Below, one piece after another: positions 34,807-46,051 of a DNA stretch of 47,153 nt. Made by a program: the position numbers and the translations under genes. Under the pieces are notes generated by a model, which did no database searches, had not been told where the DNA came from, and worked only from the letters and a program-made list of their open reading frames with translations. Source of the DNA: a candidate division WOR-3 bacterium (GTDB lineage Bacteria > Hydrothermota > Tepidihabitantia > SM23-42 > JAOAFX01); the NCBI GenBank assembly GCA_039802205.1, contig JBDRWD010000006.1, positions 1 to 47,153 on the forward strand. The letters are read 5' to 3'. Positions within the stretch are counted from its first letter, which is position 1; every line of letters starts with the position of its first letter.

Positions 34807-35671
34807 AGTGGAGTTTTGTTGTAGCATCGTCGGCACGGGAGAGCAGGACCACTGGTTTGCTCGCCCCGACCACAATTCCGGCGGCTTTAGCCTGGGCAAA
34901 GTAGATGAGCCCTTTTGCCCAGATATTGCCGGCGGCGATATTCGGCATCAGAATGAAATCGACATCACCCGCAATTACACTCTGAATTTTTTTATGCTCA
35001 GCGGCTTCTTGGGAAATAGCCACATCAAAACCGAACGGACCTTCAATGATCGCACCGGCGAATTCGCCCTTTTTATTCATTTCCACAATTTTTTGGGCAT
35101 CCCCGGTTTCCGGCATATCAGGGTGGATGGTTTCGCTTGCTGCCACAAGCGCAATCTTGGGATTTTTAATTCCGAGGTTATTCAGAAGCCAGATGCCATT
35201 ATTGATGATATTGATGCGGGTTTCTAAATCCAGTTTTGGATTCATCCCACCATCGGACATGAAAAGCAGTTTATGATAGCGGGGAATTTCCAGGACTGCT
35301 ACATGACTGAGAATTTTGCCGGTTCGTAAGCCATATTCTTTATCGAGTACACCTTTTAAAAATGCACTCGTAGAAATCATCCCTTTCATCATAAAGTCGC
35401 CTTTTTCTTTGACGATTTGAAGTGCGATTTTCAAGGCTTCCGAATCTCCAGGCACATCTATTATCTCGACGCTCTGAAGGGGAATATGAATTTTCTTACC
35501 CAATTCCTGTATTGCATTTTTATCACCCACCAGATAAACCTGCGCAAGTAATTCTTGTTGTATTGCCAGATTGATCCCCTCAAGTACCGGTTCATCTTCA
35601 GCCTTAACGACAACGCAAATCTTTTTACCTCTGTGCTTGGCTTGATTTAATAGTTCCTTGAAGCTTTTCAT
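34778..35671 (-). CDS. ptb: Phosphate butyryl/acetyltransferase family protein
   Basis: A 297-aa protein matching the Pta/Ptb fold over its length: FMMKGMISTSAFLKGVLD, a ASETIHPDMPETGDAQ-like central segment and GPFGFDVAIS followed by DFILMPNIAAGNIWAKGL. Such enzymes transfer acyl groups between CoA and phosphate. Length is typical of Ptb and of the single-domain phosphate acyltransferases. ATG 35671 is preceded by GGGAGGT at a good distance. It follows hisC by 39 nt in the same direction and is probably cotranscribed. No acetate or butyrate kinase gene is adjacent, so the physiological acyl group is open. Confidence 0.88.
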   Translation of the reverse strand: MKSFKELLNQAKHRGKKICVVVKAEDEPVLEGINLAIQQELLAQVYLVGDKNAIQELGKKIHIPLQSVEIIDVPGDSEALKIALQIVKEKGDFMMKGMISTSAFLKGVLDKEYGLRTGKILSHVAVLEIPRYHKLLFMSDGGMNPKLDLETRINIINNGIWLLNNLGIKNPKIALVAASETIHPDMPETGDAQKIVEMNKKGEFAGAIIEGPFGFDVAISQEAAEHKKIQSVIAGDVDFILMPNIAAGNIWAKGLIYFAQAKAAGIVVGASKPVVLLSRADDATTKLHSIALGVAVA

Positions 35672-35710
35672 TCTATTTTTACCTCCCTAAATTTCATTTG
35701 CTACAAAAAA

Positions 35711-36796
35711 CTACAAAATTTTTTTCAAGGCTTTGATGAGACGTTCATTCTGTTTTTCGGTTCCAATGGTAATTCTTAAGGCATTGGGAAAACCATACTC
35801 CTTTATCGGCCGGGTAATGATACCCTGTTTAAGCAATTTTTCATAGACCACCAGGCTGTCACATTCAAAATTTACAAAGATGAAATTACCGTATGTCGGA
35901 ATGTAAAAAAGTCCTAATTTTTTGTAGGCATCGTAAAGATATTCTTTCCCATGATTATTTACTTTTTTTGATCTGTTTACGAACTCTTCATCTTCAAGGG
36001 CCGCGATACCGGCTGCCTGTGAGACTCGGTTGACATTAAAGTTAATCCTTAATTTCATTAAGTTGGCGATGATCTCTTTTGCGGCAATTCCATAGCCGAG
36101 GCGAATTCCAGCCAAACCGTAGATTTTAGAAAAGGTTCTTAAAATCAGAATATTTTTTTTTCTCTTAAGAATACTGATGGAGTCCGGATAATCAGGTTCG
36201 TCAATGTATTCACGGTACGCTTCATCAAGCACCACGAGAATATTTTCGGGGATCTTTTCAAAAAATTCCTCTAATTCTTGTTTGGTAATTATTGACCCGG
36301 TTGGATTGTTCGGATTATCGATAAAAATGACCTTGGTATTTTTTTTAATGGCAGCGAGCATCGCCTTGACATCATGGCGGTAGTTATTCATTGGAGTTTC
36401 TATTAGTTGTGCTCCCGAAATATTCACCGCGATTTTATACCAGATAAAAGCACCCTTACCGACAATTGCACTATCTTCTGGCCCCAGGTAAGCAAGGGCG
36501 ACCAGCGGGATGATTTCTACTGAGCCGTTGCCGACGATGATCTCTTCAGGGTGAACCTGCAATTTTCGTGCCAGGGTATTTTTAAAATAAAAACAATTAT
36601 CATCGGGATATAGGAAAGTTTCTTTGATTGCCTTGCGCATTGCTTTCAAAGCCAAGGGAGAAGTACCTAGGGGATTTTCGTTGGATGCAAGTTTGATTAT
36701 TTCGGTTTTTAAATTTAATTCACGAACTACTTCTTCAATTGGCTTACCGGGCTTATAGGGTTGAATTCGGGCAATAAATTCCTTAGGCTCTATCAC
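35711..36796 (-). CDS. hisC: Histidinol-phosphate aminotransferase (HisC-type, PLP)
   Basis: A 361-aa fold-type I aminotransferase. Features: KLASNENPLGTSPLALKAM near the N-terminus, NPNNPTG at 161-167, DEAYREY around 191-197 and the PLP lysine Lys224 in RTFSKIYGLAGIRLGYG. HisC converts histidinol phosphate and 2-oxoglutarate in histidine synthesis; related enzymes also act on aromatic amino acids. No other his gene is near, so a broader or aromatic role is possible. The start is GTG 36796, preceded by AGAGAGGAGG on the minus strand. Confidence 0.88.
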   Translation of the reverse strand: MIEPKEFIARIQPYKPGKPIEEVVRELNLKTEIIKLASNENPLGTSPLALKAMRKAIKETFLYPDDNCFYFKNTLARKLQVHPEEIIVGNGSVEIIPLVALAYLGPEDSAIVGKGAFIWYKIAVNISGAQLIETPMNNYRHDVKAMLAAIKKNTKVIFIDNPNNPTGSIITKQELEEFFEKIPENILVVLDEAYREYIDEPDYPDSISILKRKKNILILRTFSKIYGLAGIRLGYGIAAKEIIANLMKLRINFNVNRVSQAAGIAALEDEEFVNRSKKVNNHGKEYLYDAYKKLGLFYIPTYGNFIFVNFECDSLVVYEKLLKQGIITRPIKEYGFPNALRITIGTEKQNERLIKALKKIL

Positions 36797-37305
36797 TCAA
36801 CCTCCTCTCTACCTTATATAAGTTTATAGGGAATGTAACTATAAATCTTTTGCAAGAATCTTTTTTTTTCTTGCACCAGATCAGAATAAATAAAAATATC
36901 TCTCCAGTCGTGTACTTTCGCGTCGGACTAAATGCAGGATCGATTGACACGCCTAATTATATATAAATTTGCGATAAAGTCAACCATCCGATTATCTGAG
37001 CCCTCTCCATATTTTTTTATCCTATGAAGGATGAAACTCAAGGGCAAGATTTGTAAGGGTAATCAATGATTTAGCGTGGAGCAAGGCTTTCGCCTTGCAT
37101 AAATAAAAAATGCCAATTTGGAGTCATCGGATGGTAACCGGTAAATGGTAGTCGCAGGCTTTAGCCTGCGGATAAATGTCTTTAAACCCCAGGGTATTTC
37201 GCGTCCTGAAGGGTGTGACTACCTCTAATAATCCAGTGCGTATGAAAATAATTTGACAAAAAGAGGAGAGGACTTAGTTTGATTATCATCGAGCGTGAAA
37301 TTTGC
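36797..37305. other. Intergenic region without a convincing gene
   Basis: About 500 bp between divergently oriented hisC and the gene at 37354. No open frame of note is present. Bases 36851-36875 form a perfect 8-bp inverted repeat, TGCAAGAA...TTCTTGCA, around a T-rich loop, in the hisC leader or promoter zone. I found no clear -35/-10 pair for hisC. Bases 37081-37217 hold three hairpins, listed separately. The stretch 36880-37070 shows nothing I can name. Confidence 0.6.
37081..37217. repeat. Cluster of three tetraloop hairpins (REP-like)
   Basis: GCAAGGC-TTTC-GCCTTGC is at 37081-37098 and CGCAGGC-TTTA-GCCTGCG at 37153-37170; both are perfect 7-bp stems. CGCGTCC-TGAA-GGGTGTG at 37200-37217 is a 7-bp stem if G-U pairs are allowed. 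The first resembles AAGGC-TTCA-GCCTT at 5573. Similar arm composition and constant tetraloop size suggest one family of palindromic repeats. Confidence 0.7.
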
Positions 37306-37333
37306 TTGATTTTTATTGAAAATTATGCATAAT
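37306..37333 (+). promoter_or_regulatory. Promoter of the small secreted-protein gene
   Basis: TTGATT at 37306-37311, a 16-nt spacer and CATAAT at 37328-37333, predicting a start near 37340. AAGGAG (37343-37348) follows, with a 5-nt spacer to ATG 37354. The -35 sits within TTTGCTTGATTTTT, which is also present at the efflux promoter (20094-20107). Confidence 0.6.
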
Positions 37334-37353
37334 ATTTACAAAAAGGAGTGTGG

Positions 37354-37800
37354 ATGAGGAGATTACGGACTCTTTTAAAATCAGCTGGTCCGGTAGTTTT
37401 TGTTTTGTTCTTTTCGGGCTGGGGAGCGAATCTTGATGAATTCATTGCTATTCGTAAAGGTGATTTTGCTTCCTCCCAGTTGAATCAGTATGCTTATGCC
37501 GCCTGGCAGGTTGCTTTGGTTCAGTTTGATGTTTTTATTTACAGTTTTTATGATCAGTCGGATTCCGCGATCGTGGTGGAATTATACGGAATGAAGGAAA
37601 AACCGGATGAGGCGTATAAAGCAATTGAGCACTTCCGCTTGCTTTTCAAAAATGAATTTGTCCCCTTGTTCAAGAATAATTATCACATTGAGATTGATGA
37701 ACTCAGGGAGGTTAAATTTGTCTATCGAAACCGGAATGAAGAGGGGAGACGAGAGATATATCGTTGGGAAAGGGGCAAGTATCGCTATCCTCTAAAATAA
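37354..37800 (+). CDS. Small exported protein of unknown function
   Basis: A 148-aa protein starting at ATG 37354; the GTG at 37348 overlaps the ribosome binding site and is rejected. A signal peptide (about 1-26, SAGPVVFVLFFSGWGAN) is followed by a compact alpha/beta domain with FDVFIYSFYDQSDSAIVVELYG and a basic, Tyr/Arg-rich C-terminus. It is monocistronic, with its own promoter. It ends 11 nt from the end of convergent lptB. I do not recognise the family. Confidence 0.75.
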   Translation: MRRLRTLLKSAGPVVFVLFFSGWGANLDEFIAIRKGDFASSQLNQYAYAAWQVALVQFDVFIYSFYDQSDSAIVVELYGMKEKPDEAYKAIEHFRLLFKNEFVPLFKNNYHIEIDELREVKFVYRNRNEEGRREIYRWERGKYRYPLK

Positions 37801-37811
37801 AAGGTGGAATT

Positions 37812-38528
37812 TTAAATTTTGAACTTCCAGCCTAAATATAATTCTCGGGCCTTAGGATCATTGATGAGGGTCTGGGCATCACCGGATAAGAGAATTTTGG
37901 ATTCATATATAAGATAAGCCCGGTCGGTTATTTCAAGGGTTTCCCGGACATTGTGGTCTGAGATTAAAACTCCGATGCCTTTTTTCTTTAGCCCCAAGAT
38001 TATCTCCTGAAGTTCAGCGCGGGCAATCGGGTCAATACCAGTGAAGGGCTCATCAAGTAATAAATACTTAGGTTGACTAATTAATGCCCGGGCAATCTCA
38101 ACTCTTCTTCTCTCACCACCCGATAGGGTATATGCCTTTTGGTCTTTGAGATTGATAAGATTGAATTCCGCTAACATTTTTAACGCCAATTCTTCTGCTT
38201 GAGCAGCTTTAATCCCATGGATTTCATAGATTGCTACCAAGTTGTCAAGCACACTCATTTTGCGAAAGACGCTCGATTCTTGACACAAAAAAGAGATACC
38301 CATTCTTGCCCTTTTGAACATCGGTAAGTGGGTTATAACCTTGCCATCAAGAAAGATGTCACCTCCATCCGGCAAGATCAATCCCACAATCATATTAAAG
38401 GTGGTCGTTTTGCCTGCTCCATTAGGACCGAGTAAGCCTACAATCTCACCGGGGTTGATTTTTATATCCACCTGATTTACGACTGTTCTTTTGCCAAAGA
38501 TTTTGGTTAAGGATTTAGTCTCCAACAT
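37812..38528 (-). CDS. lptB: LPS export ABC transporter ATP-binding protein LptB
   Basis: A 238-aa ATPase: Walker A LLGPNGAGKTTT, Q-loop SFLCQESSVFRKMSV, signature TLSGGERRRVEIARAL, Walker B YLLLDEPFTGIDP and switch His in ISDHNVRETL. The LCQE segment and FTGIDP are characteristic of LptB. It powers lipopolysaccharide extraction from the inner membrane with LptF/G, which are not in this window. Its start overlaps the lptA end by 14 nt, placing it last in pyrG-lpxL-lptC-lptA-lptB. Confidence 0.95.
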   Translation of the reverse strand: MLETKSLTKIFGKRTVVNQVDIKINPGEIVGLLGPNGAGKTTTFNMIVGLILPDGGDIFLDGKVITHLPMFKRARMGISFLCQESSVFRKMSVLDNLVAIYEIHGIKAAQAEELALKMLAEFNLINLKDQKAYTLSGGERRRVEIARALISQPKYLLLDEPFTGIDPIARAELQEIILGLKKKGIGVLISDHNVRETLEITDRAYLIYESKILLSGDAQTLINDPKARELYLGWKFKI

Positions 38529-39402
38529 TTTCTTTTAAATAAAGTTTTCCCCGGGAGTTTCCGGTAATTTCTACCCAGAATGCCCGTCCTTCACGGAAGA
38601 GGATATTGATATTTTCTCCCTCCACAACATTATGAGTACCATCAGCGGTCCAATAACTGGCAATTCCCGATTGGACTTTAAAATAACTGATGGTATTATC
38701 CTTCAGGACAAATTCGCCACTTATTCCCTTTAATTCGTTTTTTTTCTCCAACGCGCGCGGATGAACCATAAATCCTTTACCATTTTTAAGATCGTAAGCG
38801 ATAGTATCACAAAAGATGATGATGCTATCAATCAAAGCGGTCACCGAGTCATAACCATAACAATAATTTTCTTTGGTTTTCAAGAAGAATTCACGGGCGG
38901 TGATGACAATCGGTGGTTTATCGTTTCGACTCAATGCAATTTCCGCATCACTGGTGAGACTACCAATTTCGCTATTTAAATCGTACCAACCTTTTTGACC
39001 TTTGGCGATTATTTTATTTTTCATGTCTTCCAGCACAATATTTTGGAACATCTCTACAAAACGCCTATTTCCGTGATACTCTAAGGAGTCAGCAGCAATT
39101 ACTTGATTTTCAAAGAGCAATTTCACACTTCCTTTCAGAATGCTGAAGTGTTCTTTAAAGAAATAAACTGCGGTGTCAGCCTGGATCTTTCCGGCTTTAT
39201 CTTTTATCTGAACATCTTTTTTTAATACCACCATTCCCTTTGTTTCATTTAATTGGGCTTCACCACAGATAATTTCGGTGGTATCCTGGATAATTTCTAC
39301 ATTACCCGAGAGATGCACAATTCTTTCGCCCTGCTGGTTAATAATTTCCACCCGCTGGGCTCGGAATGGTGTGGTATTCAAGAGCAAGATGAAAATTATC
39401 AT
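38515..39402 (-). CDS. lptA: LptA/OstA-like periplasmic LPS transport protein
   Basis: A 295-aa protein with a short signal segment (MIIFILLLNTTPFRAQ). Repeated OstA beta-jellyroll strands follow: VEIINQQGERIVHLSGNVEI, ETKGMVVLKKDVQIKDKAGK, FFKEHFSILKGSVKLLFENQ and so on. It is longer than enterobacterial LptA (about 185 aa) and may include extra jellyroll turns of the LptD N-terminal type. It bridges inner and outer membranes in LPS export. ATG overlaps the lptC stop (ATGA), and its 3' end overlaps lptB. Confidence 0.88.
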   Translation of the reverse strand: MIIFILLLNTTPFRAQRVEIINQQGERIVHLSGNVEIIQDTTEIICGEAQLNETKGMVVLKKDVQIKDKAGKIQADTAVYFFKEHFSILKGSVKLLFENQVIAADSLEYHGNRRFVEMFQNIVLEDMKNKIIAKGQKGWYDLNSEIGSLTSDAEIALSRNDKPPIVITAREFFLKTKENYCYGYDSVTALIDSIIIFCDTIAYDLKNGKGFMVHPRALEKKNELKGISGEFVLKDNTISYFKVQSGIASYWTADGTHNVVEGENINILFREGRAFWVEITGNSRGKLYLKENVGD

Positions 39403-39926
39403 TTTATTTTGGGAAAGGTGATGGGTGAAGCACCTTGAATATCCCCGAGGATTTCAATTTTCTTTAAATCCGGAGTAGTTCGTAAACCATTGCCTTCCAC
39501 CGTGGTGCTGTCTTTTTTGATGATTTTTACCCGGGCATCGGTGATAATAACTTGAATGGCATTATCCCAGAACAGCGAATCAGTAAAGAGATAAGTTGAA
39601 TCTTCAGTTATCAGTAATACACTATCTCGAACAATGATGTTGTGGGTTTTGGTGTTCAACTCGCCTTTATTACCATAAAGCCAGGCATATTCCTTTTCCT
39701 GTTCGTCAAAGAATTTTATCTTAACAGTATCAACATTTATCAATTCTTCAAATACTGATGCGGTAACTGCAGTCAGTATCCATTTTTTCTTTCCTTCGTT
39801 GGTTTCGGTAAGGGTAAATTTCTCCAGAGTGATGCGAGGGAGATGTTTTTCCATGGTTTGTTTTATCGTTTCTTCTTCACACGCAAGAAGGATGAACAAA
39901 ATAAAAGGCAAGATTTTTTTAACCAT
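39399..39926 (-). CDS. lptC: LptC-like LPS export protein, predicted lipoprotein
   Basis: A 175-aa protein with MVKKILPFILFILLAC: a lipobox LLAC with Cys16 followed by Glu-Glu. Family strands follow (RITLEKFTLTETNEGKKKWI, TVKIKFFDEQEKEYAWLYG, VEGNGLRTTPDLKKIEILG). LptC normally spans the inner membrane by one helix and passes LPS to LptA. Here a lipid anchor seems to replace the helix. It overlaps lpxL by 8 nt and lptA by 4 nt. Confidence 0.85.
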   Translation of the reverse strand: MVKKILPFILFILLACEEETIKQTMEKHLPRITLEKFTLTETNEGKKKWILTAVTASVFEELINVDTVKIKFFDEQEKEYAWLYGNKGELNTKTHNIIVRDSVLLITEDSTYLFTDSLFWDNAIQVIITDARVKIIKKDSTTVEGNGLRTTPDLKKIEILGDIQGASPITFPKIK

Positions 39927-40578
39927 AAAAATAATGCCTCCGGGATTTATAAAACCACCAGTAATCAGCAGAGCGCTCTCTCAGAAGTTGTTTTAAATCA
40001 CAGCCAATTTCTAAGATATGTGTGCCATTTTCGTGATATACTGCAAAAGGAATTAAAGGAACACAGCACAGATGGGCGAGCCTTTTAATCTTTTCCAATT
40101 TTGCAAAAGGATTATCGCCATCAACAAGAACCGAAAAGATTCCCGCTTTTTTTATAAAATCAACAATCTTAAATATTTCATCGGGGTAAAAGATTTTTAT
40201 CTTCGGGGAATTCCGCAAATAATAAAAAATCCGGTCAAGAAATTTGCCTACCCACCAAGGATTAGTTTGGGTGTAACGTTCAACCAGGATTCCGATTTCT
40301 CTATCATGAAGATGGGTTTTAAGAATCTTCGGCATCAATTCCCAGGTACCAAAGTGGATGGAATATAGTATCGCACCTTTCTTGAGCAGGGCGGTGTCTC
40401 CTCTAACTATGACTTTTTTAGCGGGCAGGAGCATCAAACTGATATTTTCGGCAGTGGCTTTGAGATTGAGATTTATGTTATCTTTTAAACGCCTTTTTAA
40501 CCACCGCTGGCGGGGAATATTCAGCCCGTAGAGGGTTAACAAAATCAAAAAAATGAATGTTTTTAAAAAACTTCGCAC
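39919..40578 (-). CDS. LpxL/HtrB-like lipid A acyltransferase (short)
   Basis: A 219-aa protein beginning with GTG and the hydrophobic segment FLKTFIFLILLTLYG. The catalytic HX4E motif is His75-FGTW-Glu80. Further family features include GILVERYTQ and FSVLVDGDNPFAKLE. LpxL/HtrB proteins add secondary acyl chains to lipid A precursors. Usual length is about 290-310 aa, so this is a reduced form lacking part of the N-terminal region. Its position 4 nt after pyrG and directly before lptC supports an LPS role. Confidence 0.8.
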   Translation of the reverse strand: MRSFLKTFIFLILLTLYGLNIPRQRWLKRRLKDNINLNLKATAENISLMLLPAKKVIVRGDTALLKKGAILYSIHFGTWELMPKILKTHLHDREIGILVERYTQTNPWWVGKFLDRIFYYLRNSPKIKIFYPDEIFKIVDFIKKAGIFSVLVDGDNPFAKLEKIKRLAHLCCVPLIPFAVYHENGTHILEIGCDLKQLLRERSADYWWFYKSRRHYFYG

Positions 40579-40582
40579 TGCT

Positions 40583-43556
<2,974 letters not shown>

Positions 43557-43561
43557 AAATT

Positions 43562-43589
43562 ATTATATGGAAATATGGCAAAAAATCAA
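43562..43589 (-). promoter_or_regulatory. Promoter of the NtrC-type gene (leaderless)
   Basis: On the minus strand: TTGATT (43589-43584), a 16-nt spacer and TATAAT (43567-43562), then 5 nt to ATG 43556. No ribosome binding site is visible. The promoter fills the 34-nt gap between this gene and the upstream receptor gene. Confidence 0.75.
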
Positions 43590-43590
43590 T

Positions 43591-46020
43591 TTAAAAGTTA
43601 TTTTCCATATCTTCAGAATCTCCTTCCATTTCATATTTTTTAGGCTCCGGACGATAATTGTTAAAATTGTAATTAATACCCATTATCAGCGTGGGTGATT
43701 TTCTTTTGTGTTCCTGATGGATATAAAAATTGGGACCTTCAGAGGTATTCTCAAATTTGCCCGTGCTGAATATATCCCGCACCTGGATGGTGAGACTTAA
43801 AGAACGCGGAATGATTTCTTGTCTTAGCCCACCATTGACCACAAAAAATGCATTTCTTTCACCCTGGGCGATGATTTCTGGTCCTTGATACATGGTCGTT
43901 ATTTGTAATCTTGTACCCTTGGCTAAAAGAATTGAGTTCATATTGCGCAGGCTCCAGGTTTGATTTTGTCTGGAGAATGGGTTATTGTCGATTGTACCTT
44001 CAATACGCTGGTTAAAGATACTTGCTGAGAGATTGATATTTAACCATTTGAGGACTTTCAAGTCCAATGTGGGCTCCACCCCATAGGTCCGTTCCCTGCC
44101 GCTGTTTTCCACAGTCGATAATATCGTATCACCACTATAAAGGCGGTCAATATTTCCAATCTTATTTTCGGTCAATCGGTAATATCCATCAAGTGCAAAC
44201 AAAAAACCACTCCACTGCTTTTGGTAACCGAGTTCAAAGGTATTGACAAATTCCGGTAATAAAGCAGGATTTCCTCTGTGTATTGAATAGGGATCGCGTC
44301 TGATTTCAAACGGTTCCAGGTCAAAGTTTCTCGGTCTGTTCACACGTCGAGTATAACTGAACATGATTTGGTCAAATGGAGAAAATCTCCAAGATAAGTG
44401 CAGGGTGGGGAATATATCAAGTCTTCTGATATTTACATTCTGGGCGGTGTTGGTTAATTCAAGAAATCGATAGGTGTATTCGCCCCGGACGCCGAGTTGA
44501 TAACCGAAATTTTTGATTTCGCCACTACAGGTGGAATAAAATGCATAAACATTATGGATAAAATCAGCAAGATGGCTGAATTCTGGTTTGTAGACATATT
44601 CTTGGGTTAGTGTATCATAAAGATATACATCCTGCCCACCATTGGATAGATCGATCGTTGTTTGCGCCCCAGCTTCTATTTTTCCATTTGTTGCACCAAA
44701 TAGATTCGCAGGTTGTGTATAATCAAGATTGAAAAGTAATCTTTTCATCGGACCTTTTTCTATAGACCGCCAGCCATTGTAAATTTGGGAATTTTGGGTT
44801 TTTAGTTCATTTGTTGATTTGTCTTCACCATTGTTGATATGAATAGAGAAGCGGGTAGATAGTTTTTGGTCCTTTTTAAAATTTACAAGATAGTCTGAAT
44901 TTATTCCATACATTAGCCCCCCGCGTTCAGTCTGGTTATTTCGTAGAAAGATTGTTGTATCTCCTGGGATTGACCATTTGATAAATTCCTGGGTAGAGGA
45001 ACGTTCCATACCTCTTTTCCTCAATTCAATGTTTATGCTTGCTTTGGCTTTTGAAGTTATTATATACTCGGTGCCGAATTTAAACCCATAAAATTTTCTT
45101 AACCAGGAACTGCTTCCCTGGGTTAATGAATAAAATGTAGTATCCCGGGTTTTCGTTTCTCTATTTTCAATCTCTGTTCCCGGAAACCTGAAGTTGTTGT
45201 AATCAACACCAAAAAATGTTCGAAATTTTTTGTAACGATAATTCAATAAAAAATCACCAGAATATTTTTGCTCAAGGCCAAGATTTAGATTTGCAATACC
45301 ATTTATGCCTGATTGAATGTTCTTTTTTGTTATTACATTTATTATCCCGGCAATCCCTTCGGGGTCATAACGGGCAGATGGATTTGTTATTATTTCTATT
45401 CGGTCAATCGAGCTTGCTGGGATCTGCTGGAGGGCATCTCTTGGTTCAAGGAGTGATGGTCTGTTATCGATCAAAACTCTGAAATTCGTGCTGCCACGCA
45501 GACTTACATTTCCTTCAACATCAACCGATATTGAAGGAACATTCTCAAGTACATCAACCGCGGTGCCAGATTGACTTGTGTAGTGCTCTTTTACATTAAT
45601 AACTTTCTTGTCGATTTTGAATTCAATCGGTGGCTTTTCGGCGGTGACCTCAACACCTTCAATTGTTATCGGTTTCTGTTCAAGTTTAATAACTCCAAGG
45701 TTTAAAAATGGGTTATCATCGGTTATATTAATTGTATCAATCTTTGTTTCAAAACCGACAAAAGTTATTTCAATAATGTAATCACCGGGATTAATACCGG
45801 TTAGGAAAAATCTACCGGTTTCATTTGTGGCGGTACCGTTTAACTGTTTATGGTTTTTGTCATATATGATTACATTTGCCAATTCAATCGGCTGTTCAGT
45901 AGTTGCTTCCACGACAATGCCGGTTATTTTTCCTGGGCCATTATTCAATCTCTCTTGGGCATATAAAACATACCCTGCAAAAAAAGTCGCGATTGTAAAA
46001 AAAAGTAATTTTTTGACCAT
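43591..46020 (-). CDS. TonB-dependent-receptor-like outer-membrane protein
   Basis: About 809 aa from ATG 46020, which gives a clean signal peptide (VKKLLFFTIATFFAGYVLYAQ); a TTG at 46035 would add five residues. A CarboxypepD_reg-like domain (about 28-105, KITGIVVEATTEQPIELANV) is followed by a plug domain (about 120-220, with SGTAVDVLENVPSISVDVEG and RPSLLEPRDALQQIPASSID). The remainder is a large beta-barrel with many aromatic strands (to 809). The plug-barrel type resembles the OMP_b-brl_3 receptors common in Bacteroidota-like groups. No TonB or ExbBD gene is near. The ligand is unknown. Confidence 0.9.
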   Translation of the reverse strand: MVKKLLFFTIATFFAGYVLYAQERLNNGPGKITGIVVEATTEQPIELANVIIYDKNHKQLNGTATNETGRFFLTGINPGDYIIEITFVGFETKIDTINITDDNPFLNLGVIKLEQKPITIEGVEVTAEKPPIEFKIDKKVINVKEHYTSQSGTAVDVLENVPSISVDVEGNVSLRGSTNFRVLIDNRPSLLEPRDALQQIPASSIDRIEIITNPSARYDPEGIAGIINVITKKNIQSGINGIANLNLGLEQKYSGDFLLNYRYKKFRTFFGVDYNNFRFPGTEIENRETKTRDTTFYSLTQGSSSWLRKFYGFKFGTEYIITSKAKASINIELRKRGMERSSTQEFIKWSIPGDTTIFLRNNQTERGGLMYGINSDYLVNFKKDQKLSTRFSIHINNGEDKSTNELKTQNSQIYNGWRSIEKGPMKRLLFNLDYTQPANLFGATNGKIEAGAQTTIDLSNGGQDVYLYDTLTQEYVYKPEFSHLADFIHNVYAFYSTCSGEIKNFGYQLGVRGEYTYRFLELTNTAQNVNIRRLDIFPTLHLSWRFSPFDQIMFSYTRRVNRPRNFDLEPFEIRRDPYSIHRGNPALLPEFVNTFELGYQKQWSGFLFALDGYYRLTENKIGNIDRLYSGDTILSTVENSGRERTYGVEPTLDLKVLKWLNINLSASIFNQRIEGTIDNNPFSRQNQTWSLRNMNSILLAKGTRLQITTMYQGPEIIAQGERNAFFVVNGGLRQEIIPRSLSLTIQVRDIFSTGKFENTSEGPNFYIHQEHKRKSPTLIMGINYNFNNYRPEPKKYEMEGDSEDMENNF

Positions 46021-46051
46021 ATAAATATGACGCAATAACGTATGTTAAAGT

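Noticed and set aside
36851-36875. Intrinsic terminator at TGCAAGAA...TTCTTGCA
   Set aside because: The stem is AT-rich and the T-run is in the loop, not after the stem; it also lies upstream of hisC, where no gene ends.
37081-37217. Possible CRISPR array in the hisC intergenic gap
   Set aside because: The hairpin units differ in sequence and are unevenly spaced (18-bp units 54 and 29 bp apart), with no identical repeat of CRISPR length and no cas gene.
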